Assembly (NCBI GenBank): GCA_004375885.1
Contig: SOJG01000050.1
Span: 1 to 26,189 of the forward strand
Direction of reading: 5' to 3'
DNA: 26,189 bases
Source: Dehalococcoidia bacterium
GTDB lineage: Bacteria; Chloroflexota; Dehalococcoidia; GIF9; AB-539-J10
The stretch's first letter is position 1. Each line of letters opens with the position of its first letter. The notes under the pieces are model-generated. The model saw only the letters and a list, made by a program, of their open reading frames with translations. It did not search any database and was not told the origin of the DNA. Below, piece by piece: positions 6,852 to 14,802 of the stretch. Position numbers and translations under genes: made by a program.

Positions 6852-8063
6852 CTAATAGATCGCACCTTCTTCTCGCAAGTCCTGAATCTCCTCCCACTCA
6901 TAACCTAGTTCTCGCAGTATTTCATTGGTGTGTTCTCCCGGCAGTGGAGACAAGCTCCGCACCTTGCCCGGTGTGCTGGACAGCTTAGGAGCTACGCCAA
7001 CCTGCTTGACCTTGCCCAATATGGGATCTTCTACTTCGATGACCATCTGGCGATGAAGTACCTGTGGATCAGTGAAAACCTCATCGGGTGTATGGATCTT
7101 GCCAGCAGGCACGTCATTACGAATCAGTAAATCAAACCATTCGTCTCTTGTTCTGGTCAGGAAAACCTGCCTCAAGAAAGAACGGATTTCATCCCATTTC
7201 TCATCTTCCGGCTTCTGAAAGGTGTGCTCAGGTGCGAAGTGATATGAGATGTACTCCTCCTTTCCTAGAAGGCGGCACAAGTTCTCCCAAAAATGTGGCT
7301 CAAGGCAGCCAATGGTAATATGCTTACCGTCCTTGGTTTCGTACACTCCATAATATGGGTAGGCACCATGAAGCCACGATTGCCCCCTTCGCAGCACTGA
7401 CCCGTCAAAGAAGTAGCCGCAAGTGAACCAGGTCATAAGTGATACTGCTCCGTCCATGTAGGCCACATCCACATATTGCCCTCTGCCGGTTCTATTCCTG
7501 GCCACCAAAGCTACTGCAATACCCAATGCTGCATAGAGGGCTGCTCCCGCGAAGTCGGCAACCAGATTCAAGGGGATAACTGGAGGTCCTTCGTCGTGCC
7601 CAATCAAGCCTAGAATACCAGCCATAGCTATATAGTTGATATCATGCCCTGGAAAAGCGCGGTAAGGCCCGTCCTGACCATAACCGCTGAGCGAGCAGTA
7701 GATGATCTTGCGATTAAGCTTCTTTATCGTCTCGTAGTCTATGCCCAAGCGCTCGGCTACTCCGGGTCGAAAACCCTCAACAATGACGTCCGCCCGTTGA
7801 GAAAGGCCGTAAAATATCTCTTGTCCCGCCTGGGACTTCAGGTTAATCACGACGCTCTTCTTATTGCGATTAGGAGCGTAGTAGGCTGCTATCTTCCGGC
7901 TCTTTTCCTCTCCAAGCGGTCCCGATGAACCCATGAATTCAGATACCCCTGGCGCCTCAATCTTGACAACTTCAGCTCCCAGGTCTCCCAGGAGCATGGT
8001 GCAGAATGTACCGGGAATCAGTCTCGATAAATCCAGAATCCTCACGCCTTCCAGAGCTAACAT
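6852..8063 (-). CDS. CaiB/BaiF family protein, alpha-methylacyl-CoA racemase-like
   Basis: A 403-residue member of the class III CoA-transferase/racemase superfamily. The N-terminal Rossmann-like block reads LSRLIPGTFCTMLLGDLGAEVVKIE. Residues 139-147 read GHDINYIAM, 167-173 LVADFAG and 252-258 GCLEPHF. From memory of the alpha-methylacyl-CoA racemase family, these carry the catalytic His (140), Asp (170) and Glu (255), and they fit that branch better than the aspartate-nucleophile CoA-transferases. The protein is somewhat longer than a typical racemase of about 360 residues, so a CoA-transferase role remains possible. ATG 8061-8063 is preceded by GGAG about 9 bases upstream. It heads a two-gene unit with the HIT gene and is divergent from nusA. 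The likely substrate is a branched or 2-methyl acyl-CoA (inference). Confidence 0.85.
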   Translation of the reverse strand: MLALEGVRILDLSRLIPGTFCTMLLGDLGAEVVKIEAPGVSEFMGSSGPLGEEKSRKIAAYYAPNRNKKSVVINLKSQAGQEIFYGLSQRADVIVEGFRPGVAERLGIDYETIKKLNRKIIYCSLSGYGQDGPYRAFPGHDINYIAMAGILGLIGHDEGPPVIPLNLVADFAGAALYAALGIAVALVARNRTGRGQYVDVAYMDGAVSLMTWFTCGYFFDGSVLRRGQSWLHGAYPYYGVYETKDGKHITIGCLEPHFWENLCRLLGKEEYISYHFAPEHTFQKPEDEKWDEIRSFLRQVFLTRTRDEWFDLLIRNDVPAGKIHTPDEVFTDPQVLHRQMVIEVEDPILGKVKQVGVAPKLSSTPGKVRSLSPLPGEHTNEILRELGYEWEEIQDLREEGAIY

Positions 8064-8113
8064 GCCTGCTCCCTAGCTGACTAGTTGCCCATTATAAGCC
8101 ATTCAAGCAGCTT

Positions 8114-8142
8114 TTGCATTTCTCGCCCAAATATGCTAGATT
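8114..8142 (+). promoter_or_regulatory. Possible promoter for the nusA operon
   Basis: TTGCAT (8114-8119), 17 bases, TAGATT (8137-8142). The match is only moderate (3/6 and 4/6), but spacing is ideal and no better candidate lies in the 159-bp gap between the divergent CaiB-like gene and nusA. Transcription would start near 8149 and place the hairpin at 8166 in a leader of about 75 bases. Confidence 0.35.
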
Positions 8143-8165
8143 ACAACACAAAGAGACACAGGGTG

Positions 8166-8192
8166 AAGGTGGGGAGTACCCACCTTTTTATT
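8166..8192 (+). terminator. Intrinsic terminator-like hairpin in the nusA leader (candidate attenuator)
   Basis: AAGGTGGG (8166-8173) pairs perfectly with CCCACCTT (8179-8186) around the loop GAGTA and is followed by a T run (TTTTTATT, 8185-8192). It is terminator-like only in the plus direction. The nearest upstream plus-strand gene ends 1.7 kb away, so its likely target is the nusA transcript itself. It ends about 30 bases before the nusA ATG. Confidence 0.6.
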
Positions 8193-8222
8193 AGATGCAA
8201 GAAGCTAAACAGGAACGGAAGG

Positions 8223-9584
8223 ATGAAGACAGAGCTTAGGGCTGCGATCACTCAGCTTTCGGCTGAGAGGAACTTGCCTAAAGAAGTGGTCTTGGCTGCC
8301 TTGGAATCAGCACTGGTCTCGGCTTACAAAAGAGAGACATCAGCTCTGGAACAAGATGTGGTGGTCAAGATTGACCCTAACGTCGGCGAGATCAGCTTCT
8401 ATGTTCAAAAGACGGTGGTTGAGTCGGTTGCCAATCCAGATCGTGAGATCTCCCTCGAAGATGCTCGAGCATTGCGGACTGGAGCACAAGTTGGCGATGT
8501 CGCAAGCATAGAATGCACACCGAGGAATATCGGTCGTATCGCTGTTCAAGCAGCAAAACAGGTCGTCCTGCAGCGGTTGCGAGAAGCGGAACATCGCATT
8601 ATCTATGAGGAACTCACCGACAGGGAAGGAAAGGTTGTCAGCGGAATAGTCCAATTCATCGAACCCAAGCGAGTTTACGTCAGGCTCAATAGAACAGAGG
8701 CGATGCTTCCTTTGAATGAACAGGTTCCTAGAGAACATTATTATAGAGGGCAGCGACTCAAGTTCTATCTTCTTGACGTCGCCCAGGGAGGCAAGGAGCC
8801 TCAAATAATAGTTTCGCGCTCCCACCCCAACTTGATACGTCGCCTCTTTGAGCTAGAAATCCCCGAAGTTCACAACGGGATTGTGGAGTTGAAAGCTATA
8901 GCTCGCGAGGCCGGCCACAGAACAAAAGTGGCAGTAACAGCTACTCAAGAGAACGTCGACCCCGTGGGTTGCTGTCTCGGCCCTCGGGGCATAAGGCTCC
9001 AGAGTATCATCAAGGAACTGAACGGCGAAAAGATGGATGTAATTCAGTGGCATGGCGACCCCGGGGTGTTTATCTCTAACGCCCTTAGCCCAGCCCAAGT
9101 AGCAAGCATCAACATCAGTGAGGAAACAAACACAGCTACCGTGATTGTCCCTGATAAGCAGCTGTCACTGGCCATAGGCAAAGAAGGGCAGAACGCTAGA
9201 CTAGCGGCGAAACTCACAGGTTGGCGAATCGATATCAAGAGCATCTCTGCGATTGAGGCGGAGAGGGTGGCTATACAGGGGCCGGAAGTATCAGCGGAGG
9301 CCATTTCCCCCGCAGTTATAGAAAGCCAGCCGCTTGAACCAGCGCTAGCTGAGGATATTGAAGCAGAGGAGCCGATTGAGTTCCCCCCCATTCCAGAAGC
9401 TCCGCCTGAGAAGCCTGAGGAAAAACAGATTCGCTTTGCCGAAGACATGCTGCTAGCGGCGTTAACAGCGGGAACGACAGACAAGGCCAAGAGCGGCGTT
9501 AAGAAAAGAAGAGGGGGAAAGGTGACAAAGCGTCGAAAGGAAGAGGACCACATTGAGGACCGTATCGTGGATGATGAGATGTGA
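8223..9584 (+). CDS. nusA: Transcription termination/antitermination factor NusA
   Basis: Binds RNA polymerase and nascent RNA and modulates pausing, termination and antitermination. With the start at ATG 8223 the protein is 453 residues. It has an N-terminal polymerase-binding domain (about 1-125), an S1 domain (about 135-200), KH1 (GCCLGPRGIRLQ at 249-260) and KH2 (LAIGKEGQNARLAAKLTGW at 316-334). A Pro/Glu-rich tail of about 105 residues ends in a basic KKRRGGK stretch and an acidic terminus. The frame is open further upstream to 8085, but those codons do not resemble NusA, cross the leader hairpin and have no binding site; AGGA precedes the chosen ATG. The stop overlaps the GTG of ylxR. 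The rimP gene that usually precedes nusA is absent here. Confidence 0.93.
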   Translation: MKTELRAAITQLSAERNLPKEVVLAALESALVSAYKRETSALEQDVVVKIDPNVGEISFYVQKTVVESVANPDREISLEDARALRTGAQVGDVASIECTPRNIGRIAVQAAKQVVLQRLREAEHRIIYEELTDREGKVVSGIVQFIEPKRVYVRLNRTEAMLPLNEQVPREHYYRGQRLKFYLLDVAQGGKEPQIIVSRSHPNLIRRLFELEIPEVHNGIVELKAIAREAGHRTKVAVTATQENVDPVGCCLGPRGIRLQSIIKELNGEKMDVIQWHGDPGVFISNALSPAQVASINISEETNTATVIVPDKQLSLAIGKEGQNARLAAKLTGWRIDIKSISAIEAERVAIQGPEVSAEAISPAVIESQPLEPALAEDIEAEEPIEFPPIPEAPPEKPEEKQIRFAEDMLLAALTAGTTDKAKSGVKKRRGGKVTKRRKEEDHIEDRIVDDEM

Positions 9585-9886
9585 AGAATAAGCATCTACC
9601 CCAGCGGACTTGCATAGCTTGTCGACAGATCAGGGAAAAGAAGGCCTTGATTCGCTTAGTATGTGCTGAGAACGGAGTTGTCCAGGTAGATATGTCCGGG
9701 AAGAAGCCAGGCCGGGGTGCCTATTTGTGCCCTAATAAGGTTTGCTGGGAATCGGTGCTCAAGAAGAATCGCTTGGACCATGCCTTGCGCACAAAGCTTA
9801 GTGATCACAATCGACAAATGCTATGTGGGTACGGTTACAACTTACTGGAGGAAAGCCAAGTTTGGACGACACCAAATCCGGATTAA
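9581..9886 (+). CDS. ylxR: YlxR/RnpM family RNA-binding protein
   Basis: A 101-residue DUF448 protein. The fold signature is visible as RTCIACRQIREKKALIRLV near the N-terminus and GRGAYLCP in the middle; the rest is a short basic helical region. In Bacillus subtilis the family member, renamed RnpM, binds RNase P RNA and modulates its activity; the same role here is inferred. The start is GTG 9581-9583, overlapping the nusA TGA (GTGA), so translation is coupled. Its 3' end overlaps the infB start. This position between nusA and infB is the classic one for the family. Confidence 0.85.
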   Translation: MKNKHLPQRTCIACRQIREKKALIRLVCAENGVVQVDMSGKKPGRGAYLCPNKVCWESVLKKNRLDHALRTKLSDHNRQMLCGYGYNLLEESQVWTTPNPD

Positions 9887-11613
9887 AGGAAGAGCTGCCG
9901 CGGGTTGAGCTTCCACCTTCGATAACTGTGAGGCAGCTAGCCGACGTATTGAAGGTAGAGCCTGTCAAGATAATCAAGCAGCTCATGCGCGGAGGCATCA
10001 TGGTCAATATTAACCAGACCCTCGACTTTGACACTGCAAGCACAATAGCTACGGCCTTTGGCTACGAGGCTACAGCCGCAGAACAGCGCAGGGTCTTGCC
10101 TTCCCGAAAGGAAAGAGGAAAGGGGAAACTATCAGCTCGCCCCCCAGTGGTTACCGTCATGGGACATGTTGATCATGGCAAGACCACCCTCCTTGATGTC
10201 ATCAGGAAAACCAACGTTACTGCTCACGAGGTGGGAGCGATTACCCAGCATATTGGTGCCTACCAGGCTTTGGTGGAGGGGCGCCAAATCACCTTTCTAG
10301 ATACGCCGGGGCACGAGGCTTTCACTGCCATGAGAGCCCGAGGGGCGCAAGCCACTGATATTGTAATTCTGGTGGTTGCCGCTGACGACGGCGTTATGCC
10401 CCAGACTGTGGAAGCCGTGAACCACGCTAAGGCTGCCAACGTGCCCATAGTAGTTGCGATCAACAAGATTGATAGGCCCGACACCAATCTCGACCGAGTA
10501 AAACAGCAGCTTGCGGATTTGGGCCTGGTTGTTGAGGAGTGGGGTGGCGACACTGTGTGTATACCCATATCAGCCAAGCAAGAACAGGGAATATCAGATC
10601 TACTTGAGAACCTGTTCCTGGTTGCTGACATATTGGAGCTGAAAGCCGATCCTGACAGCGCGGCAGAGGGAGTAATCATCGAAGCTAAGCTGGACAAAAC
10701 GAAAGGTCCTTTAGCTACGTTTCTCGTTCAGAAGGGTACCCTTAAGCCGGGCGATGTCGTGGTAGCGGGCAGCGCTTGGGGGAAGATAAAGGCCATGTTT
10801 GATCATACAGGAAAGCAGGTCCGCAAAGCTGAACCCTCCGTGCCAGCGGAAGTGCTGGGGTTAAACGGGGTGGCAAAATCGGGAGACGTTTTTATCGTGC
10901 TTCGCGATGAACATGAAGCACGGAGCATCGTAGAGAAACAGCAATATGCCGGGCCACGTCACACTCTGAGTCTAAGCGCTCTTTCCAGCCAGATAAGTGA
11001 CGGGCAAGTCAAGGAACTCAACATAGTTTTGAAGACAGATGTCGAAGGCAGCATTGAACCCATAAAGACCTCGGTGGAGAGATCGGGCACAGAGATGGCA
11101 AAAGCTAGAATCGTCCACGCTGCTAGCGGGAGCATCACCGAGAGTGATGTGCTTTTGGCCTCAGCTTCGAAAGGCATTATCATCGGTTTCAACACTCCTG
11201 CCTCACCTGGGGCAATACAGCTCGCCAACGCGGAGGCGGTGGGCATCCAGCATTACAGCGTAATCTACAAGCTGATCGAAGACGTGGACAGGACGTTGAA
11301 AGGGATGCTTGAGCCGGTTTATGGCGAGGTGCTTGGCGGGCGCGCTCAAGTGAGGGCTGTCTTCTCCAGCAGCAAGCTCGGAAAAGTAGCCGGAGTATAT
11401 GTCATGGAGGGAAAAGCATGGAGAGATGCCCAGGTCAAAATACTGCGCCAGGACAAACTTATCTGTGAATCTCGAGTCTCCAGCTTAAAGCGTTTCAAGG
11501 AGGATGTCGGCGAAGTCTCCGCTGGCCTCGAAGGTGGCCTCGGTATAGAGGGAACTGTCGATTTTCAGATCGACGATATCATTGAATTCTATCGAACCGA
11601 GAGAATAGGTTGA
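9862..11613 (+). CDS. infB: Translation initiation factor IF-2
   Basis: GTPase that brings initiator fMet-tRNA to the 30S subunit and promotes subunit joining. G1 is GHVDHGKT (101-108), G3 is DTPGHEAF (147-154), G4 is NKID (201-204) and G5 is the SAK that follows. The C-terminal beta-barrel and fMet-tRNA-binding domains fill the rest. At 583 residues it has only a short N-terminal region with one IF2-N-like module (SITVRQLADVLKVEPVKIIKQL) and lacks the long linker of enteric IF-2. I chose TTG 9862 because GGAGG lies 10 bases upstream and the residues from there look native. The frame also contains ATG 9823, with no binding site and non-family residues. The gene overlaps the ylxR end by 25 bases. 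Confidence 0.94.
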   Translation: MDDTKSGLKEELPRVELPPSITVRQLADVLKVEPVKIIKQLMRGGIMVNINQTLDFDTASTIATAFGYEATAAEQRRVLPSRKERGKGKLSARPPVVTVMGHVDHGKTTLLDVIRKTNVTAHEVGAITQHIGAYQALVEGRQITFLDTPGHEAFTAMRARGAQATDIVILVVAADDGVMPQTVEAVNHAKAANVPIVVAINKIDRPDTNLDRVKQQLADLGLVVEEWGGDTVCIPISAKQEQGISDLLENLFLVADILELKADPDSAAEGVIIEAKLDKTKGPLATFLVQKGTLKPGDVVVAGSAWGKIKAMFDHTGKQVRKAEPSVPAEVLGLNGVAKSGDVFIVLRDEHEARSIVEKQQYAGPRHTLSLSALSSQISDGQVKELNIVLKTDVEGSIEPIKTSVERSGTEMAKARIVHAASGSITESDVLLASASKGIIIGFNTPASPGAIQLANAEAVGIQHYSVIYKLIEDVDRTLKGMLEPVYGEVLGGRAQVRAVFSSSKLGKVAGVYVMEGKAWRDAQVKILRQDKLICESRVSSLKRFKEDVGEVSAGLEGGLGIEGTVDFQIDDIIEFYRTERIG

Positions 11614-11639
11614 CTGTAAGTCCCCGATGAGAGATTGGA

Positions 11640-11987
11640 ATGAGCAGGCGAAGTGAACAAACAAGCAGACTTATTCAGCGAGAGATCAGTGAGCTGCTTG
11701 AGCATCACGTCAATGATCCCAGACTGAGCAGGCTGATCTCAGTGACAGAAGTCTCCCTTTCACCCGATCTTAGGCATGCCAAGGTGTTTGTTAGCACCCT
11801 AGGCAGCGAAATAAACAGAGAAGATATGCTGGCGGGCTTAAGCAATGCATCAGGGTTCTTGCGCAAGGAACTCGCCTTACGCTTGAAATCGAGACATACA
11901 CCGCAACTCAGCTTTCACTACGATGATTCCATTGAGCGAGGAGCGAGGTTACTCAGGTTGATCGGGGAACTAACCACCACTGAATAG
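11640..11987 (+). CDS. rbfA: Ribosome-binding factor A
   Basis: Late 30S maturation factor with a KH-like fold, needed for 16S rRNA 5' processing and growth in the cold. The 115 residues include the N-terminal helix (RRSEQTSRLIQREISELL), the RLISVTEVSLSPDLRHAKVFVS beta region and the C-terminal RHTPQLSFHYDDSIERGARL, all characteristic. The ATG follows infB by 26 bases with only a weak GA-rich binding site. It closes the nusA-ylxR-infB-rbfA block. The truB, ribF, rpsO and pnp genes that usually come next are not here; rpsO and pnp sit on the other strand 6 kb away. Confidence 0.93.
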   Translation: MSRRSEQTSRLIQREISELLEHHVNDPRLSRLISVTEVSLSPDLRHAKVFVSTLGSEINREDMLAGLSNASGFLRKELALRLKSRHTPQLSFHYDDSIERGARLLRLIGELTTTE

Positions 11988-12054
11988 CTATGCCAGTCTT
12001 TGCTTGGGTTGCCTTGAAGGTATTGACATTAAGACCATTGAAACGGAGGTGAGA

Positions 12055-13179
12055 ATGGGAACAATAAACGTAGCCGTCATAGGCGTCGGCAATTGTGCCT
12101 CCTCTTTAGTGCAAGGAGTTCACTACTACAAGGATGCTAAGGAAGATGCATTTGTCCCCGGTCTAATGCATGTCAACCTGGGAGGCTATCATATAGCTGA
12201 TATCAACTTCGTGGCTGCCTTTGATGTTGACAAAAACAAGGTAGGCTGTGACTTGGCTAAGGCCATTTTCGCCAAACCAAACAACACGATCAAGCTCTGT
12301 GACGTGCCCAAGACAGGCGTCCAAGTTGAGCGGGGTATGACTCACGACGGACTGGGCAAGTATCTGTCTCAAATCATCACCAAGGCGCCAGGCCCCACTG
12401 CCAATATTGTGGACATCCTCAAGAAGACCGAAGCTGATGTGGTGATTAGCTATCTACCCGTGGGAAGCGAGGAGGCAACTAAATGGTATGTCGAGCAGGT
12501 GCTGACTGCCGGCTGCGGCTTCATCAACTGCATACCTGTTTTTATTGCTCGCGAAGCTTATTGGCAAAATCGGTTCGCTGAGCGCAGACTTCCCCTCATT
12601 GGCGACGATATTAAGTCTCAGGTTGGCGCCACCATTACGCACCGACTGCTAACCAAGCTTTTCCGCGACCGCGGCGTCAAGCTAGAGCGAACCTACCAAC
12701 TGAACTTCGGTGGCAATACGGATTTCTACAATATGCTAGAACGAGAGCGTCTGGAATCTAAGAAGATCTCCAAGACCGATGCCGTCACCTCACAACTAGA
12801 CTATGCTCTCGATCCTGATAACATCCATGTTGGTCCCAGTGACTACGTGCCCTGGCTGGCCGACCGCAAGTTCTGCTATCTGAAGATGGAAGGTCGCACC
12901 TTCGGCGATGTCCCTCTGAATATAGAGCTAAAAATGGAGGTTTGGGATAGTCCTAACTCGGCCGGGGTAGTCATCGATGCCATAAGATGCTGTAAACTAG
13001 CCCTGGACCGTGGCTTAAGCGGCACCATCGTCGGGCCCTCAGCGTATTTTATGAAATCTCCACCTATTCAGTATTCTGATGAGGAAGCCCGTGTAAGAAC
13101 TGAAGCATTTATCGCAGGACAAGAGGAAGAATGTCCCGTTTCCCTGCCTGAGCTAGAATCTGTTGAAATCGAGGGATAA
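12055..13179 (+). CDS. ino1: Inositol-3-phosphate synthase
   Basis: Converts glucose-6-phosphate to 1L-myo-inositol-3-phosphate in an NAD-dependent reaction, the committed step of inositol synthesis. The 374-residue protein starts with an NAD-binding loop (IGVGNCASSLVQG). It carries GDDIKSQVGATITHR, with a catalytic-type Lys, LNFGGNTDFYNML, and SDYVPWLADRKFCYLKMEG, all typical of the short archaeal/actinobacterial branch. ATG 12055 is preceded by GGAGG at 12045-12049; 17 further upstream in-frame codons are ignored. It lies 67 bases after rbfA and precedes a TIM-barrel protein and a phosphatidyltransferase of the phosphatidylinositol-phosphate synthase type, which gives its product an obvious use in membrane lipid. 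Confidence 0.93.
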   Translation: MGTINVAVIGVGNCASSLVQGVHYYKDAKEDAFVPGLMHVNLGGYHIADINFVAAFDVDKNKVGCDLAKAIFAKPNNTIKLCDVPKTGVQVERGMTHDGLGKYLSQIITKAPGPTANIVDILKKTEADVVISYLPVGSEEATKWYVEQVLTAGCGFINCIPVFIAREAYWQNRFAERRLPLIGDDIKSQVGATITHRLLTKLFRDRGVKLERTYQLNFGGNTDFYNMLERERLESKKISKTDAVTSQLDYALDPDNIHVGPSDYVPWLADRKFCYLKMEGRTFGDVPLNIELKMEVWDSPNSAGVVIDAIRCCKLALDRGLSGTIVGPSAYFMKSPPIQYSDEEARVRTEAFIAGQEEECPVSLPELESVEIEG

Positions 13180-13283
13180 GCTGCATTTGTGCCAAGAGCC
13201 TGACTTCAGACAGCGCATCTCAAAAGCAGGCCCATATTTCACCTCACTTACCGGAGCTCACTACGTTTTGTAAAGATAGCGAG

Positions 13284-14201
13284 TTGCTCGGAGTAGGCCT
13301 TTCTACCATGTGGGCCAAGGGCAGATTCGGCCACATGGCAGCATTTGCCGCCAAGGCGCAAGAACTTGGCTTTACCCACGTAGAAGCTAACGCCTCAGTT
13401 TCCCCACGAATGCTTGCTCAGCTTCTCCAGACTACAGTTCCTATTGCGAGCATTCATTCTCCCTGTCCGGTGGCATTGTCATCCAGAGGAACCCCAGCAA
13501 GCAGCCTGTCCCTAAGCTCCTTAGATGAGAGCGAGCGAATGGAGGCTATCAGCTTTGCCCAGCGTACGATAGACCTTGCATCAAGTTTGAGTGCTAGGGC
13601 CATTGTCCTTCATATGGGTGACGTGCCGATTGACCTGAGTCTGCAAGATAGACTGTATAAACTCTACACTGACCACCATGCTCACACGAAAGAATATACC
13701 CAGACCACAGAAGAGTTAGTTTACCAGCGCATTTCCCGAGTTCCTCCTTATCTTGATGCAGCAAGAAAGAGTCTTAGAGAGCTTAGCGAATATGGTCGGC
13801 AACAGGGTATAATGCTGGGACTTGAGACCAGATTCAATCTTCACGAGATACCAAATATGGACGAAATGGCAGAACTGCTTAACGAAGCGTCAGAAAACTT
13901 GGTGGGCTACTGGCATGACGTAGGACATGCTGAAGTGCAGCAACGGCTTGGGTTTAGTTTGCATGAAGAATGGCTCTCACGGTTCAAGGATAGAATGATC
14001 GGTGTCCATTTGCACGACATCCTGGGCATTTCGGATCATCGTGCCCCGGGAACAGGAGACATGGATTGGGTCATGGTAGCTGAATATTTACCTCCCGGAA
14101 TAGAAAGGGTCTGCGAAGTAGGCGAGTGGAATGGTGAAGAAGACATGCTGGGAGTGGTCGACTTCCTTAGAGAGAGGGGGATAGCGAGCCAGCTGGAGTA
14201 A
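13284..14201 (+). CDS. Sugar phosphate isomerase/epimerase-like TIM barrel (AP endonuclease 2 family)
   Basis: A 305-residue xylose-isomerase-like TIM barrel. Candidate metal ligands are Glu181 (GLETRFN), Asp212 and His215 (WHDVGHAE), His242/His244 (VHLHDI) and Glu278 (CEVGEW). His58 (SIHSPC) and His110 (VLHMGD) occupy the other expected positions. The family includes IolE/IolI inositol enzymes, hexulose isomerases and endonuclease IV relatives; the exact reaction cannot be read from sequence. The frame is open far upstream with no ATG. TTG 13284 sits just before the first barrel strand (GVGLSTMW) and is the best start, with a weak binding site. It lies between ino1 and the phosphatidyltransferase, 4 bases from the latter, so a role in inositol or head-group metabolism is a reasonable guess. 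Confidence 0.8.
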   Translation: MLGVGLSTMWAKGRFGHMAAFAAKAQELGFTHVEANASVSPRMLAQLLQTTVPIASIHSPCPVALSSRGTPASSLSLSSLDESERMEAISFAQRTIDLASSLSARAIVLHMGDVPIDLSLQDRLYKLYTDHHAHTKEYTQTTEELVYQRISRVPPYLDAARKSLRELSEYGRQQGIMLGLETRFNLHEIPNMDEMAELLNEASENLVGYWHDVGHAEVQQRLGFSLHEEWLSRFKDRMIGVHLHDILGISDHRAPGTGDMDWVMVAEYLPPGIERVCEVGEWNGEEDMLGVVDFLRERGIASQLE

Positions 14202-14205
14202 CTGG

Positions 14206-14802
14206 ATGAATCTGACAGATATTCGGCGGAACTTAGCCCATCGTATTACCGATCCCATAGTCCGGACTCTGAGCAAAAGCGGGATAACGCCCAATACTCT
14301 TACCTTGATCAACCTGGCTCTGAACATTGTTGCAGCCTACGTCATCGCTACGGGTCACTTTCTCGTTGGCGGGACTCTAGTCCTGGTTGCAGGCTTGTTC
14401 GACTTGCTTGACGGAGCCTTAGCGCGCTTCAGCGGGCAAACCACGAAGTTTGGAGCTGTTCTCGATTCCGTATCCGATCGCATTTCTGAAGCAGCAATAC
14501 TCTGCGGTCTATTGGTCTGGTACATACGGCAAGGGACCAGCCCAGAAATCGTGCCCGTCCTTATTTTCGCCGTTCTGACCGGTTCCTTTCTGGTCAGCTA
14601 TGTAAGGGCCAGGGCAGAGGGGCTCGGCTGGCAATGCCAGGTGGGCTTGTTTACCAGAGCAGAACGGGTTATAGTATTGGCGATAGGTTTGCTAGTAAAT
14701 CAGATTCTAATCGCCCTATGTGTTCTGGTGGTTCTTGTGTCTATCACCGTTGTGCAAAGATTGGTCTACGTCTGGAAGCAAGGAAGGATTAGAGGAGACT
14801 AA
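14206..14802 (+). CDS. CDP-alcohol phosphatidyltransferase, phosphatidylinositol-phosphate synthase-like
   Basis: An integral membrane enzyme of 198 residues with about six hydrophobic segments. The complete CDP-alcohol phosphotransferase signature is present: Asp66, Asp69, Gly70, Ala73-Arg74, Gly83, Asp87 and Asp91 (FDLLDGALAR...FGAVLDSVSDR). The surrounding LDSVSDRISEAAILCGLL and SYVRARAEGLG segments resemble mycobacterial PgsA1, which joins CDP-diacylglycerol and inositol-3-phosphate. Together with ino1 upstream, this favours phosphatidylinositol-phosphate synthase over phosphatidylglycerophosphate synthase. ATG 14206 has GGAG 7 bases upstream and begins 4 bases after the TIM-barrel stop. 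The next gene, purA, starts immediately after its stop. No phosphatase for the resulting lipid phosphate is recognisable nearby. Confidence 0.85.
   Translation: MNLTDIRRNLAHRITDPIVRTLSKSGITPNTLTLINLALNIVAAYVIATGHFLVGGTLVLVAGLFDLLDGALARFSGQTTKFGAVLDSVSDRISEAAILCGLLVWYIRQGTSPEIVPVLIFAVLTGSFLVSYVRARAEGLGWQCQVGLFTRAERVIVLAIGLLVNQILIALCVLVVLVSITVVQRLVYVWKQGRIRGD

Noticed and set aside
8085..8222. N-terminal extension of nusA
   Set aside because: The frame is open, but the residues do not fit NusA, no ribosome binding site is present, and it spans the leader hairpin; ATG 8223 is the natural start.
9044..9595. 183-residue minus-strand frame opposite the nusA end
   Set aside because: Ser/Ala-rich low-complexity translation caused by the antisense of NusA KH2 and its acidic tail; no ribosome binding site and no family pattern.
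10260..10697. 145-residue minus-strand frame opposite infB
   Set aside because: Antisense shadow of the IF-2 G domain, rich in Ser/Thr with no coherent motif.
12004..12054. 17-codon N-terminal extension of ino1
   Set aside because: The NAD-binding strand begins immediately after ATG 12055, which has GGAGG upstream. The extension lacks a binding site and family resemblance.
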